Source: JAMQKA01 sp031569985
Lineage (GTDB): Bacteria > Bacteroidota > Rhodothermia > Balneolales > Balneolaceae
Length of the DNA: 64,000 nucleotides
Reading direction: 5' to 3'
Assembly: GCF_031569985.1 (NCBI RefSeq)
Contig: NZ_JAMQKA010000009.1
Span: 1-64,000, forward strand
The first letter of the stretch is position 1. The number at the start of each line of letters is the position of its first letter. Below the pieces are notes generated by a model. The model was not told where the DNA came from. It searched no databases and saw only the letters and a program-made list of their open reading frames with translations. The translations under genes were made by a program, and so were the position numbers. Positions 6,735-16,666 of the stretch are shown one piece after another.

Positions 6735-9700
6735 ATGTATAATAAATACAGTACAGGGATCGGGATAATTGTTTTTTCGATAGTGCTAGGATTATCCTCT
6801 ATCGTTAAAGGACAAGTATTAGTAAGAAATTTTTCGGATGTAAAACAAAATAGTTCGGTTAAAGCCACATCAGAAAATTTACTTCAAAGGAAGATCTCAT
6901 TAAGTGTTAAAAATCAGTCACTAAAGAATGTATTGAGAAAAATTCAACGGAAAAGCGGTATACATGTATTTTATACCCGAGATATCCTTCAGGGACATTC
7001 AAATGTATCATTGGCAGCTGAAAGGCAAAGTCTTAGGGAATTATTGGATCAATTATTTGAACCGTATCGCATAGGCTACTGGACCACGGGAAATTATATT
7101 ATCCTTCAGAAAAAGGAAAGATCCAAAATTCTAGAATCCATTAGTGGGCAAGTTATCGATGCAAGTTCAGATGAACCACTTCCAGGCGTCAATGTGGTAC
7201 TAAAAGGAACAACGACCGGCACGTCTACAGATAATGAAGGTAATTATGAGCTTAATGTATCTTCGTTGCAGGATACGCTTGTATTTTCATTTATAGGTTA
7301 TCAGACACAGGAAGTATCTATTAATGGTCGGACTGAGATAGATGTGGATTTGCAGGTCCAGGCTGTTTCAGGTGAAGAATTGGTTGTCGTTGGTTATGGA
7401 ACGCAACAGAGAAGAGACCTGACTGGATCCATAAGTTCGGTTTCTGGAGAGGAATTTGAGCAAGCACCTGCAAATGTTACATCAATAGATGGCCGTTTGC
7501 AAGGTCTTGCATCTGGGGTAGAGGTTAAGCAAGCTTCTTCGGCACCTGGTGGTGGCGTTTCAATACGTATTAGAGGAAGTAATTCCATTACTGCAGGAAA
7601 TGAACCCCTTTATGTAATTGATGGATTCCCAGTATACAGTTCGAATGAGGATATAACTGCAGGAAAACCAGTACCATCAGGTTCTCCTCAAAATGCCCTT
7701 TCATCGATTGATCCAAGTAATATACAATCTATAGATGTATTAAAAGGTCCTTCTGCAACAGCCATTTATGGTTCAAGAGGTAGTAATGGGGTAGTCATAA
7801 TAACAACAAAAAGAGGTATTAGCGGGCAAAATAATATAGATTTTGAAAGTTCCATTGGACTTCAGCAGGTTAGTAAAAAGATATCTCTTTTAAATGGCAG
7901 ACAGTATGCTGAGATAATTAATGAGGGGTATATCAATGATGGGAATGATCCCATTTTTGAAAATCCAGAGTCATATGGTGAAGGAACAGATTGGCAGGAT
8001 GCAATTTTTAGAACTGGTGTTACTCAGAATTATAATCTTACTGCATCAGGAGGAAATGAATCGACAAGGTATATGGTATCTGGAAGCTATGTAAATGATG
8101 AAGGAATCATAATAGGTTCGGACTTTAATAGGGGATCATTTAAAGTCAATCTTGACCAACGGCTCAGTGAAAAAATTGACGTAGCTGTAAATATGCAAGC
8201 TAGTCGAATAAATGAAAATGTTGTAATTACGGGAAGTGGTACCGAAAATAGTACTGGTATTGTGAACAGTGCACTTATTTATGCACCAATTCTTGATGTA
8301 TACAATGCTGACGGAAGCTACACTTTGTATCAAGATATCCCTGGCACAACTCCAGTCGGTAATCCAGTAGCTGAAGCGAAAGAGATTACTAATAATAATA
8401 TCAGAACAAGATTAATAGGAAATGTTTCTGTCGACTACGACCTACAGGAGGATTTAACGCTACAAACCAGGTTTGGTACAGATTTAACTAATGTAAAGGA
8501 GAACTTTTATATACCAAGAACCATCTACAGGGGGATGCAAGAGGGAAATGGTCTTGCATCAGTCGGTACAGTACAACTTTCGTCTTGGCTAGCTGATGTC
8601 ACACTTACCTATAATAAAGATTTAGGAGAGCAGCAGACCCTCACCCTTTTAGGAGGTGTGAGTACGCAAGGATCCCGAAATGAGTTTATGAATGCTGAAG
8701 CACAAGGTTTTACAACTGATAATACAACATATAATGACCTTGACGGTGGAAGTCGGTTGGTAGCTCCAAGCAGTAGTTCGACTGATTGGGATTTGATCTC
8801 TTATATTGGTAGAGCTAACTATAATTTTGATAATAAATACTTGATTACAGCAACAGGACGGGTAGATGGTTCTTCTAAGTTTGGTGAAAGGAATAAGTAT
8901 GGAGTGTTCCCATCTGTATCAGTAGGTTGGCGACTTTCAGAAGAAGGATTTATTAAAACTTTAGGCCTTTTTAGTAACTTAAAACTTAGAACTAGTTACG
9001 GTATAGTGGGGAACCAAGAAATAGGATCCTACCAGTCTCTAGCAGCTCTATCAACAGATAATTATATATTTGGTAATAATATAAATGTAGGATATACCCC
9101 AGATCGTGTTACCAATCCAGATCTTAAGTGGGAAACCACAAATGAGTTCAATGTTGGCCTTGATATGGGGTTTGCCAATCAGAAGTTAACGGCAACCGTT
9201 AATTACTATTACAAAAAAACGGAAGACCTTTTACTAAATGTTCCACTGCCAACAACATCTGGTTTTAGTAGTGCTCTTCAAAATATAGGTGAGGTGGAAA
9301 ACAAAGGAGTCGAGTTTTCCTTGTCATACCAAGAAGGTCAGGGTGAATTTCAATGGAATACAAGTCTAAATCTTACTGCTAATCGGAATAAAGTGTTAGA
9401 TCTGGGTGGCCGGGGAGAATTTTTTGTAGGAGGTACCTCGGATCTGGTCATTGAGCAATTTAGCATTGTGAAGACTGGAGAACCCTTGGGATCCTTTAAA
9501 GGGTATGTACGTGATGGCATTTTTCAGAATGAGGAAGAGGTTGCGGCTCATCCTGCACAACAGAGTACTGCTCAACCTGGAGACCCGAGATATAAGGATT
9601 TAAACGGTGATGGGGTTCTTAGTAATGCCGACAAGACAATGATTGGAGATTCTGAGCCTCTGTTTAGTGGAGGCATGTCTCATACATTTTCCTATAAAGG

Positions 9701-10145
9701 ATGGTCCTTAAATCTCTTTTTATATGGGACTTATGGGAATGACATTTTCAACACCAGTCGTTTTAATCTGTATACTGCCAAGACTAGGACTAACAACCAT
9801 AAAGATGTACTTAATAGGTGGACACCTAATAATCGTGAAACCAATATACCAAGACCTACTGATTCTAGAGGTTTCCGCATAAGTCAGTTTTATGTTGAAG
9901 ATGGTTCCTACTTACGTCTAAAGAACCTCTCGTTAAGCTATAATATCCCTAACGTAACTGATATGTTAGGATTAAGACGGGCAGAGGTATCTTTAAGTGC
10001 ACAAAATTTATTTACAATTACCAATTATACGCTCTATGATCCTGATGTTAATATAGCAGGACAAAGTAACGTAGAAAGAGGTGTAGATTATGCCGCTTAT
10101 CCAAGTGCCAAGACGTATTCACTAGGTGTTAGTATTGGATTTTAA
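6735..10145 (+). CDS. SusC/RagA-family TonB-dependent receptor with STN domain
   Basis: This is a 1136-residue outer-membrane receptor. In order it has a signal peptide (about 1-27), a secretin/TonB short N-terminal (STN) domain at about 50-125, a carboxypeptidase-regulatory-like domain at about 135-215 (ISGQVIDASSDEPLPGVNVV), the VVVGYGTQ entry to the plug, the plug to about residue 362 (GSNGVVIITTKRG), and a 22-strand barrel to the C-terminus. Such proteins form the channel under a SusD lid and import oligosaccharides using TonB energy. The STN domain marks it as a transducer for the FecR/ECF pair encoded immediately upstream. The SusD gene follows 69 bases downstream. Confidence 0.96.
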   Translation: MYNKYSTGIGIIVFSIVLGLSSIVKGQVLVRNFSDVKQNSSVKATSENLLQRKISLSVKNQSLKNVLRKIQRKSGIHVFYTRDILQGHSNVSLAAERQSLRELLDQLFEPYRIGYWTTGNYIILQKKERSKILESISGQVIDASSDEPLPGVNVVLKGTTTGTSTDNEGNYELNVSSLQDTLVFSFIGYQTQEVSINGRTEIDVDLQVQAVSGEELVVVGYGTQQRRDLTGSISSVSGEEFEQAPANVTSIDGRLQGLASGVEVKQASSAPGGGVSIRIRGSNSITAGNEPLYVIDGFPVYSSNEDITAGKPVPSGSPQNALSSIDPSNIQSIDVLKGPSATAIYGSRGSNGVVIITTKRGISGQNNIDFESSIGLQQVSKKISLLNGRQYAEIINEGYINDGNDPIFENPESYGEGTDWQDAIFRTGVTQNYNLTASGGNESTRYMVSGSYVNDEGIIIGSDFNRGSFKVNLDQRLSEKIDVAVNMQASRINENVVITGSGTENSTGIVNSALIYAPILDVYNADGSYTLYQDIPGTTPVGNPVAEAKEITNNNIRTRLIGNVSVDYDLQEDLTLQTRFGTDLTNVKENFYIPRTIYRGMQEGNGLASVGTVQLSSWLADVTLTYNKDLGEQQTLTLLGGVSTQGSRNEFMNAEAQGFTTDNTTYNDLDGGSRLVAPSSSSTDWDLISYIGRANYNFDNKYLITATGRVDGSSKFGERNKYGVFPSVSVGWRLSEEGFIKTLGLFSNLKLRTSYGIVGNQEIGSYQSLAALSTDNYIFGNNINVGYTPDRVTNPDLKWETTNEFNVGLDMGFANQKLTATVNYYYKKTEDLLLNVPLPTTSGFSSALQNIGEVENKGVEFSLSYQEGQGEFQWNTSLNLTANRNKVLDLGGRGEFFVGGTSDLVIEQFSIVKTGEPLGSFKGYVRDGIFQNEEEVAAHPAQQSTAQPGDPRYKDLNGDGVLSNADKTMIGDSEPLFSGGMSHTFSYKGWSLNLFLYGTYGNDIFNTSRFNLYTAKTRTNNHKDVLNRWTPNNRETNIPRPTDSRGFRISQFYVEDGSYLRLKNLSLSYNIPNVTDMLGLRRAEVSLSAQNLFTITNYTLYDPDVNIAGQSNVERGVDYAAYPSAKTYSLGVSIGF

Positions 10146-10214
10146 ATTATAATTGTCTGGCGGTAAGTAAATTGGGATTCACACTTAATAAGTGTAAAAA
10201 TAAAAGGTAAAAAA

Positions 10215-11648
10215 ATGGATTTTTTAAAAAGAATAACTGTTCTGGTCACAATACTTGTAATGTTGCCTCTTCTGTATTCTTGTGAATCTTTACTAGAAGA
10301 AAACCCTGATAGTTTTGTCTCAACGAATAACTTCTATAAATCAGGAAGTGATGCAGAAGCTGCAATAAATGCTGCTTACGAACCTCTGGGGGTTTTTACT
10401 GGTACTGACTTCTGGGTGATAACTGATATGAGTACAGATGATATGGATGCAATTTTTCGTTCGAATATACGAGTCGAAATTTTAGAGTATTCATTTGATG
10501 CCACACACCCTTCATTTCAAGGGGTGTGGTCTGACTTATATGATGGAATAAACAGAACGAACCTTGTAGTTAACCGTGTGGCTAATATTGAAAACATGGA
10601 CGCTGGATTAAAAGAAAGGATCATTGGGGAGGCCAAATTTCTCAGGGCATTATATTATTTCAATGCTGTCAGACTATGGGGTGGGGTGCCAATGTCTCTT
10701 ACACCAACTGAAGAGCTTGCCAATTTAGAAGTCGAACGAACTCCTGCAGATGCTGTTTATCAACAAATTATTTCTGACTTGCAGGATGCTGAAGGAGTAT
10801 TACCTACTACTTATAGTGCCGAGGATAAGGGTAGAGCTACTCAAGGTGCAGCAAAAGCCTTATTAGCTGAAGTTCATCTAACTCGAGAGGAATGGTCAGA
10901 GGCTGCCAATAAAGCACAAGAGGTAATTGATTTAGGTATTTATGATCTGTGGGACGTGTATAAAGAGGCCTTTACTTTGGAAAACGAAAATGGGAAAGAA
11001 GATATTTTCTCTGTACAAGCTAATGCTGATCTTGGTGAAGGAAGTAATATGGTTCCATTTTTTACACCGGAGGCTTTCCCTAATCCTGACGGTGTACCCG
11101 TGGGTTGGGGCTCAATAAAATCTACAGAAGACCTTTACAATAGTTATGAAAATAGTGATGAACGTAGAGATGTCTTTATAACTTCTTATACTACTCCTGA
11201 TGGAGAAAATGTCACTCTACCGTATGTCGGGATCTGGAAATATGTTGATCCAACCTTGCCTTCTACAGGATCTTCTGATAATAACTGGCCAATACTCCGC
11301 TACTCTGATGTATTGCTCATATATGCTGAAGCTGTTAACGAAATGTCAGGACCAACAAATGAAGCATACAATGCAATCAATGAAATAAGGGAACGAGCAA
11401 ACCTTTCAGATCTTCCAACCGGACTAAGTCAAGATGAGTTTCGAGCATGGGTTTATGCAGAACGACGTCGTGAGTTGCCAATTGAAGGAGAACGTCGTTT
11501 TGACTTAGTTCGTACTGGAAGGCTCTTAGAAACAATGAAAAACTATGGTACTTCAAATATCCAAGAGCATCATAGATTGTATCCTATTCCACAAAATGAG
11601 ATAATTTTAAATCCGAAATTAGAACAAAATCCAGGGTATGGAAACTAA
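10215..11648 (+). CDS. SusD/RagB-family outer-membrane glycan-binding lipoprotein
   Basis: A 477-residue lipoprotein with Cys23 in the LLYSC lipobox. The SusD core is recognisable from FLRALYYFNAVRLWGGVPM near residue 140, the TPR-like helices (AAKALLAEVHLTREEWSEAANKAQEVI) and the C-terminal RRRELPIEGERRFDLVRTG followed by the YPIPQNEI motif. It caps the SusC channel and captures oligosaccharide at the surface. A strong terminator follows, so FecR-SusC-SusD appears to be one transcription unit. Confidence 0.95.
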   Translation: MDFLKRITVLVTILVMLPLLYSCESLLEENPDSFVSTNNFYKSGSDAEAAINAAYEPLGVFTGTDFWVITDMSTDDMDAIFRSNIRVEILEYSFDATHPSFQGVWSDLYDGINRTNLVVNRVANIENMDAGLKERIIGEAKFLRALYYFNAVRLWGGVPMSLTPTEELANLEVERTPADAVYQQIISDLQDAEGVLPTTYSAEDKGRATQGAAKALLAEVHLTREEWSEAANKAQEVIDLGIYDLWDVYKEAFTLENENGKEDIFSVQANADLGEGSNMVPFFTPEAFPNPDGVPVGWGSIKSTEDLYNSYENSDERRDVFITSYTTPDGENVTLPYVGIWKYVDPTLPSTGSSDNNWPILRYSDVLLIYAEAVNEMSGPTNEAYNAINEIRERANLSDLPTGLSQDEFRAWVYAERRRELPIEGERRFDLVRTGRLLETMKNYGTSNIQEHHRLYPIPQNEIILNPKLEQNPGYGN

Positions 11649-11668
11649 ATTGTAAAAGAGAGAAAAAA

Positions 11669-11717
11669 GGCGGACTATCGATTTAATAATTATGGGATAG
11701 TCCGCCAATTTTTAAAA
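11669..11717 (+). terminator. Rho-independent terminator after susD
   Basis: GGCGGACTATC (11669-11679) and GATAGTCCGCC (11696-11706) form a perfect 11-bp stem with a 16-base loop. AATTTTTAAAA follows. It lies 20 bases after the susD stop. Confidence 0.85.
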
Positions 11718-11848
11718 TAGATGATACTATACTAGCTAGCAGTAAAAAAGTGTTCCCCAAAATGGATTGCAAAAATTGCGACTTAATGGCTAATCGATAA
11801 GAATCAATTTCCATTCCAAAACCCTGATTAAATTTAATTACTCATACT

Positions 11849-14182
11849 ATGAATTCAGATACTGCACGTATTTCCAAAATCTTAATTAATTATTTTGAGA
11901 AAGTTGTTCATTGGGTTTTTAGTAAGGGTAAGTGTGCTATAATATTAGCCCTCATTTTTTTTGCAGCTTTTTCATCAATAGCTAAACCGCAAAATAGTGT
12001 CGGAATTAGCTATGATCGGGATTCACCGCAACTTCAATTTGCAGTGTCCAAGTTAGAGGAAACATTTAGTAAGTTAGATGAGGAAATCTATCGTTCTGAC
12101 CTTGATCTATCTTCAAAAAGTAATACAGCCGATATAATAGTTATTTCAAATGAGGCCGATGTCTCCGAATTCTCTGGACTCTATAGTAGAACAAATATTA
12201 ACGATTCAATTCAAGCGGAAGGATTTCAGATTATAAGAGTCAATTCTCCAAGTAACCCCTTTCTTTGTATTCTTGCTCAGGATGAAGATGGCGCTATGTA
12301 TGGAATTCTGGATTTGGTTGAGCAAGTACAAATGGAAGGACAACTGGATTCTGTTGAAGAGAAAACCTCCAATCCGCGATTTTCATTTCGGGCAATCAAA
12401 TTTAATCTACCATGGGATTCATACCGACCTGCTAGCAATAAGGCGATGAGTAAGCACTTATCAGTTGTCAGAGATCTAGAGTTTTGGGAAAAGTATCTCG
12501 ATATGATGGTCGAAAACCGGTTTAACATGCTATCAATCTGGAACCTGCATCCCTTCACATATATGATCAGACCAGAGAATTTCCCGGAAGCCAGTCCCTT
12601 TACGGATGATCAATTGGCCACCTGGCAGGATTTCTATCATAAACTTTTTGCAATGGCAGAAGAGCGGGGAATAGATACCTATTTGCTGTTTTGGAACATA
12701 TTCGTCTCACCCTCGTTTGCCGATGCACACGATATAACTGTGTATGATGAAAGCCCGAATAACCAATACTATTATGGACGTGGGGACACTACTGAGTTGG
12801 TAAAGCGCTATACAAGAGACGTGATCAGACAAACACTGAATGAGTATGAATATCTAGATGGTATGGGGATAAGTCTGGGCGAACGCATGGGAGGAATGAC
12901 ACCCAAAGAGCGGGCAAATTGGGCAGAAAATACGATTATAGCCGGCATGCAATCGGCTGATCGTAAAACTAAGCTGATGTACCGTGTTCCCTTTTCAGCT
13001 GATGAGGGTTCAGGCGGATCGACGAGTACTACTGTAGAGCAGATGACAAGAGAGCAGATAGAAAGTCTTGAAGGGTTCGATCTTCCCATCTGGGTGCCGA
13101 TAAAATTCAACTGGTCGCACGGACATTCTACGCCTAAGTTGATTAAAGCACATGGCGGGGAAATTTCAGATACCTACTGGAATCCATTCCCTAATAATTA
13201 CAAAATGGTCTGGACTGTACGAAATGAAGATTTCTTTATTTTGCGGTGGGGAGAGCCAGATTTTATTAGAAAGCATATTTCTTTGAATGGTCAGAGCTAT
13301 GTGGGGGGATATATGATTGGTTCGGAAGGATATATTCCAGCTAAGGATCTTTCCCATAAGATAGATCAGCATCAAACTTGGCAGTATCAGTTTGAGAAGC
13401 AATGGCTTTTTTATAAGCTATGGGGGCGTTTACTATATAATCCAGAGACCCCAGACAAAGTATTTGAGTCAGCCCTAGCTAATCGTTTTGAAGAGCTTGA
13501 ATCAGGTAAGGAAATGTTGCGGGCCTATAAGCTAGCCAGCCGTATGCCTTTACGTTTAGCATCTTTCCATGAGGCTACATGGGACTATACACTATATTCA
13601 GAAGGTTTTTTAGCTCCTCGCAGTTCAGTAGGACTTCATGAAGAAGTTTCTCCCTTTATTTCAATAAACGAGTTTATTAATCATGAAACGTTGGATTCCA
13701 CATATGTATCTATTCCTGATTATATCACGTCTAGAATTGACGGGAAAAAGTTACCTGAATATTTAGTTACACCCTTAGAACTTAGTGACAGATCTAAAGA
13801 AGACAGCGAGGAAGCGCTTCGGTTGGTAAAGTCTCTCAGGTCATCTGATATGCACTTTTCAAGCGCTTTGGAATGCGAACTCGATGATATCGAGACTTGG
13901 GCCAACTTGGGGCTTTATCTATCAGATAAATTGCTCGCTGGGGTTGCGTTGGAACAGTTTCGTAGAACGGGAAATAAAGAACAACAGGAAAAAGCTGTAC
14001 AGCTGTTAAAAAGAGCAGCTACTCACTGGAATAAGGTAGTTCAGATAACAGAAAATCACTATCACGAGGTTCCCTATAACCCCGAAACACCTCAGTTAAG
14101 TGATAAGCTGTTTTCTTGGAAAAGATTTGAAGATCAGGTGCAACGGGATATTCAAATTGCCAAGCAGGCAAATAAAGAGTAA
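11849..14182 (+). CDS. Putative exported glycosidase, GH67/GH20-like fold, paralogue A
   Basis: A 777-residue protein with a long basic N-terminus and a hydrophobic export segment (about 29-46). Residues 50-165 resemble the alpha/beta domain that precedes the catalytic barrel in GH67 and GH20 enzymes and end in GAMYGILDLVEQV. The central part looks like a TIM barrel: RAIKFNLPW, FNMLSIWNLHPFTYMI, GMGISLGERMGG, VPIKFNWSHGHSTP, VRNEDFFILRWGEPDFIR and GSEGYIPAKD. A helical C-terminal domain follows from about 590. These blocks recur in the next gene, so residues such as Glu in VRNEDFF are candidates for catalysis. I cannot assign a CAZy family or substrate; a uronic-acid-linked substrate is plausible from the GH67 resemblance and neighbours. 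Confidence 0.6.
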   Translation: MNSDTARISKILINYFEKVVHWVFSKGKCAIILALIFFAAFSSIAKPQNSVGISYDRDSPQLQFAVSKLEETFSKLDEEIYRSDLDLSSKSNTADIIVISNEADVSEFSGLYSRTNINDSIQAEGFQIIRVNSPSNPFLCILAQDEDGAMYGILDLVEQVQMEGQLDSVEEKTSNPRFSFRAIKFNLPWDSYRPASNKAMSKHLSVVRDLEFWEKYLDMMVENRFNMLSIWNLHPFTYMIRPENFPEASPFTDDQLATWQDFYHKLFAMAEERGIDTYLLFWNIFVSPSFADAHDITVYDESPNNQYYYGRGDTTELVKRYTRDVIRQTLNEYEYLDGMGISLGERMGGMTPKERANWAENTIIAGMQSADRKTKLMYRVPFSADEGSGGSTSTTVEQMTREQIESLEGFDLPIWVPIKFNWSHGHSTPKLIKAHGGEISDTYWNPFPNNYKMVWTVRNEDFFILRWGEPDFIRKHISLNGQSYVGGYMIGSEGYIPAKDLSHKIDQHQTWQYQFEKQWLFYKLWGRLLYNPETPDKVFESALANRFEELESGKEMLRAYKLASRMPLRLASFHEATWDYTLYSEGFLAPRSSVGLHEEVSPFISINEFINHETLDSTYVSIPDYITSRIDGKKLPEYLVTPLELSDRSKEDSEEALRLVKSLRSSDMHFSSALECELDDIETWANLGLYLSDKLLAGVALEQFRRTGNKEQQEKAVQLLKRAATHWNKVVQITENHYHEVPYNPETPQLSDKLFSWKRFEDQVQRDIQIAKQANKE

Positions 14183-14265
14183 TAAATTAACATTCTGTCA
14201 ATTGGATTGGTTCTGTAATAAACCAGCGTATAAGACAACAATTTATTGTTAAATACTATACTAAA

Positions 14266-16578
14266 ATGGAATTTATTAAGGCGCATACTGGTCCTCTCAA
14301 AAACTTAAACCTTAGAATTAAATTACAAGCCAGGGCTGTGGGGATAGAAATAATAAAGTCGGCTTTTTCTTTTATATCCCTAGCCATAGTGTTTGTATTT
14401 GGGATAGTATGTTCCGTTCATGCGGATGTGACTATCTCTTATAATACTGATATTCCACAGTTGGAGTTTTCTGTTGATCAGCTTGAGCAGGCACTTCGGG
14501 AGCAGGGATATATGCCCAAGCGGGAAGATTTTGCCAGTCTCAATGAAGAGATGGACATTCTTATACTTTCAGAACCCTCTGAGACTATTTATCTCCAAAA
14601 GTTCAATGGGAATCCCTCTTTTGATTCTTCAATCCAAAAAGAGGGATATCAGATTCGCCGTTTGGATCATGATGGCCGATCCGTGATAGTTGTAGTGGCC
14701 AGTGATAATAGTGGGGCAATGTATGGAACGCTTGATTTGGCTGAGCAAATACAAATGAAGGGAAATTTTGATGAGGTCGAAGAAAAAAGCATTAATCCGC
14801 ACTCTGAATTCCGGGCAATAAAGTTCAATCTACCCTGGTCGGCTTATCGAGGGAGTGAAAATAAAGCGGTGAACCTACATATGGAAACGGTCCGTGATTT
14901 GGACTATTGGGAACGCTTCCTAGATATGATGGCAAAAAATCGATTTAATGTGCTTTCACTATGGAATCGACACCCGTTTTCATATATGATCCGGGCAAAG
15001 AATTTCCCCGAAGCAACTCCCTTTTCTGATGTGGAACTCGCAAGATGGAAACGGTTTTGGCATCGGCTTTTTGCAATGGCAAAGGAGCGTGGTATCAAGA
15101 CTTATATCGTAAACTGGAACATTGTTGTCTCCCCGGAGATGGCGGAGGCTTATGATGTTAGACAACGAAGTGATACCTCTGACCTTGTTCGGAAATATAC
15201 CCGAGAATCGGTAACTCAGGTTATTAATGAATATGAAAACCTTACTGGCTTAGGCGTAACCTTAGCGGATTGGATGGGAAATTTTGATTTTGAGGGTGAA
15301 AAAAATAACGAGATGACACCTAAAGAACGTGAGGATTGGATTGAAGATACTTTTATTAAAGGTATTAACCAGGCTAATCGTGAAGCGCGTTTTATACACC
15401 GATCTGTCTTAGCAGGTTCCCCAACAGAGATGCGAAGAGTGATTAATGACGCCAACTTTCAGGATCCAGTTTGGGTGCCAATGAAGTTTAATTGGTCTCA
15501 TGGGCATTCAACCCCTCGTCTTTCAATTAACCATGCTTATCATTCTGGTGAAATTGATGAACGTCTATGGGAACCAAAACCTAAAAATTATAACATATTA
15601 TGGACAGTTCGGAATGAAGACTTCTTTATACTCCGGTGGGGCCAGCCAGAATTTATAAGGGCTCATATCGAAAAAAATAACAAGGAATACGCGAAGGGTT
15701 ACATTATTGGTTCTGAGGATTATATACCGGCAAAAGACTATTCACATAAAATACCCAGCAGTCATATGACCTGGCAATATGCCTTTGAGAAACAGTGGTT
15801 ATTTTATAAGGCATGGGGGCGGTTACTTTACAATCCTAACACACCGAACGAGGTTTTCGAGTCATCCTTTAACAAACGTTATGGTACTGGTGTTGGTAGA
15901 AAGATGCTTAAAGCCTATACCTTAGCTAGTAATATGCCTTTGCAGCTGGCTTCGTTTTACCGAGCGACTTGGGACTTTACTCTTTATTCAGAAGGTTTTC
16001 TCGCGCCGGCCGAGTCCGGAGGACTTTTTGATGAAGTATCTCCCTTTATTTCTATCAACGAGCTTATTGACCATATAACACTTGATCCAACATATTACTC
16101 CATACCAGACTTTGTCGATGCTTATTTAAGTAAGGAACAAGATATCGATTCTTCGATGTTGACGCCATTGGGTCTGGCTGAGAGTCTGGAAATGGATGCT
16201 AAAGTTGCCTTGGAATTGGTGGAGACGCTACCGAAAGATGCTGCTGAACGGAATTTAGAAACGCTCGAATGTGAAATTGCGGATGTTAAGGCTTGGGCTA
16301 ACCTCAGCCATTATTTCGCCGCCAAGCTCCGCGGTGGGGTGTCACTGGAGATGTTTCGCAAGACTGGAGAACAAGGCGAAAAGAATGAGGCAATTTTACA
16401 TCTTCAAAAGGCGGCCCATTATTGGGAAGAGGTAGTTGCTGTGACCGAGTCCCACTATCATCCAACTCCCACTGTGGAGCTTGATGATCAGCAGTTTTCG
16501 TGGGCAAAATATAGCGATCAGGTGGAGCGGGATGTTCAAATTGCAAGGCAGGCAAAGCCTAATGAATCTACTAAATAA
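14266..16578 (+). CDS. Putative exported glycosidase, GH67/GH20-like fold, paralogue B
   Basis: At 770 residues it is collinear with the gene just upstream and clearly homologous end to end (RAIKFNLPWSAYR, FNVLSLWNRHPFSYMIRAKNF, WVPMKFNWSHGHSTPRL, WTVRNEDFFILRWGQPEFIR, IGSEDYIPAKDYSHKI). It differs at the block after the export-side domain: the first paralogue has LGERMGG where this has LADWMGN with an insertion, so the active sites may differ in specificity. A hydrophobic export segment lies at about 32-52. The 83-base gap shows no terminator, so the pair is probably co-transcribed. Divergence between the copies is considerable, so the duplication is old. Confidence 0.6.
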   Translation: MEFIKAHTGPLKNLNLRIKLQARAVGIEIIKSAFSFISLAIVFVFGIVCSVHADVTISYNTDIPQLEFSVDQLEQALREQGYMPKREDFASLNEEMDILILSEPSETIYLQKFNGNPSFDSSIQKEGYQIRRLDHDGRSVIVVVASDNSGAMYGTLDLAEQIQMKGNFDEVEEKSINPHSEFRAIKFNLPWSAYRGSENKAVNLHMETVRDLDYWERFLDMMAKNRFNVLSLWNRHPFSYMIRAKNFPEATPFSDVELARWKRFWHRLFAMAKERGIKTYIVNWNIVVSPEMAEAYDVRQRSDTSDLVRKYTRESVTQVINEYENLTGLGVTLADWMGNFDFEGEKNNEMTPKEREDWIEDTFIKGINQANREARFIHRSVLAGSPTEMRRVINDANFQDPVWVPMKFNWSHGHSTPRLSINHAYHSGEIDERLWEPKPKNYNILWTVRNEDFFILRWGQPEFIRAHIEKNNKEYAKGYIIGSEDYIPAKDYSHKIPSSHMTWQYAFEKQWLFYKAWGRLLYNPNTPNEVFESSFNKRYGTGVGRKMLKAYTLASNMPLQLASFYRATWDFTLYSEGFLAPAESGGLFDEVSPFISINELIDHITLDPTYYSIPDFVDAYLSKEQDIDSSMLTPLGLAESLEMDAKVALELVETLPKDAAERNLETLECEIADVKAWANLSHYFAAKLRGGVSLEMFRKTGEQGEKNEAILHLQKAAHYWEEVVAVTESHYHPTPTVELDDQQFSWAKYSDQVERDVQIARQAKPNESTK

Positions 16579-16666
16579 ATGGAAAATGCAGGGTCAACCG
16601 TATAGATACAATTGTAGCAAGATCTTTAAAAGAAACCAGCATTAATTTACCACAATTCCACATATT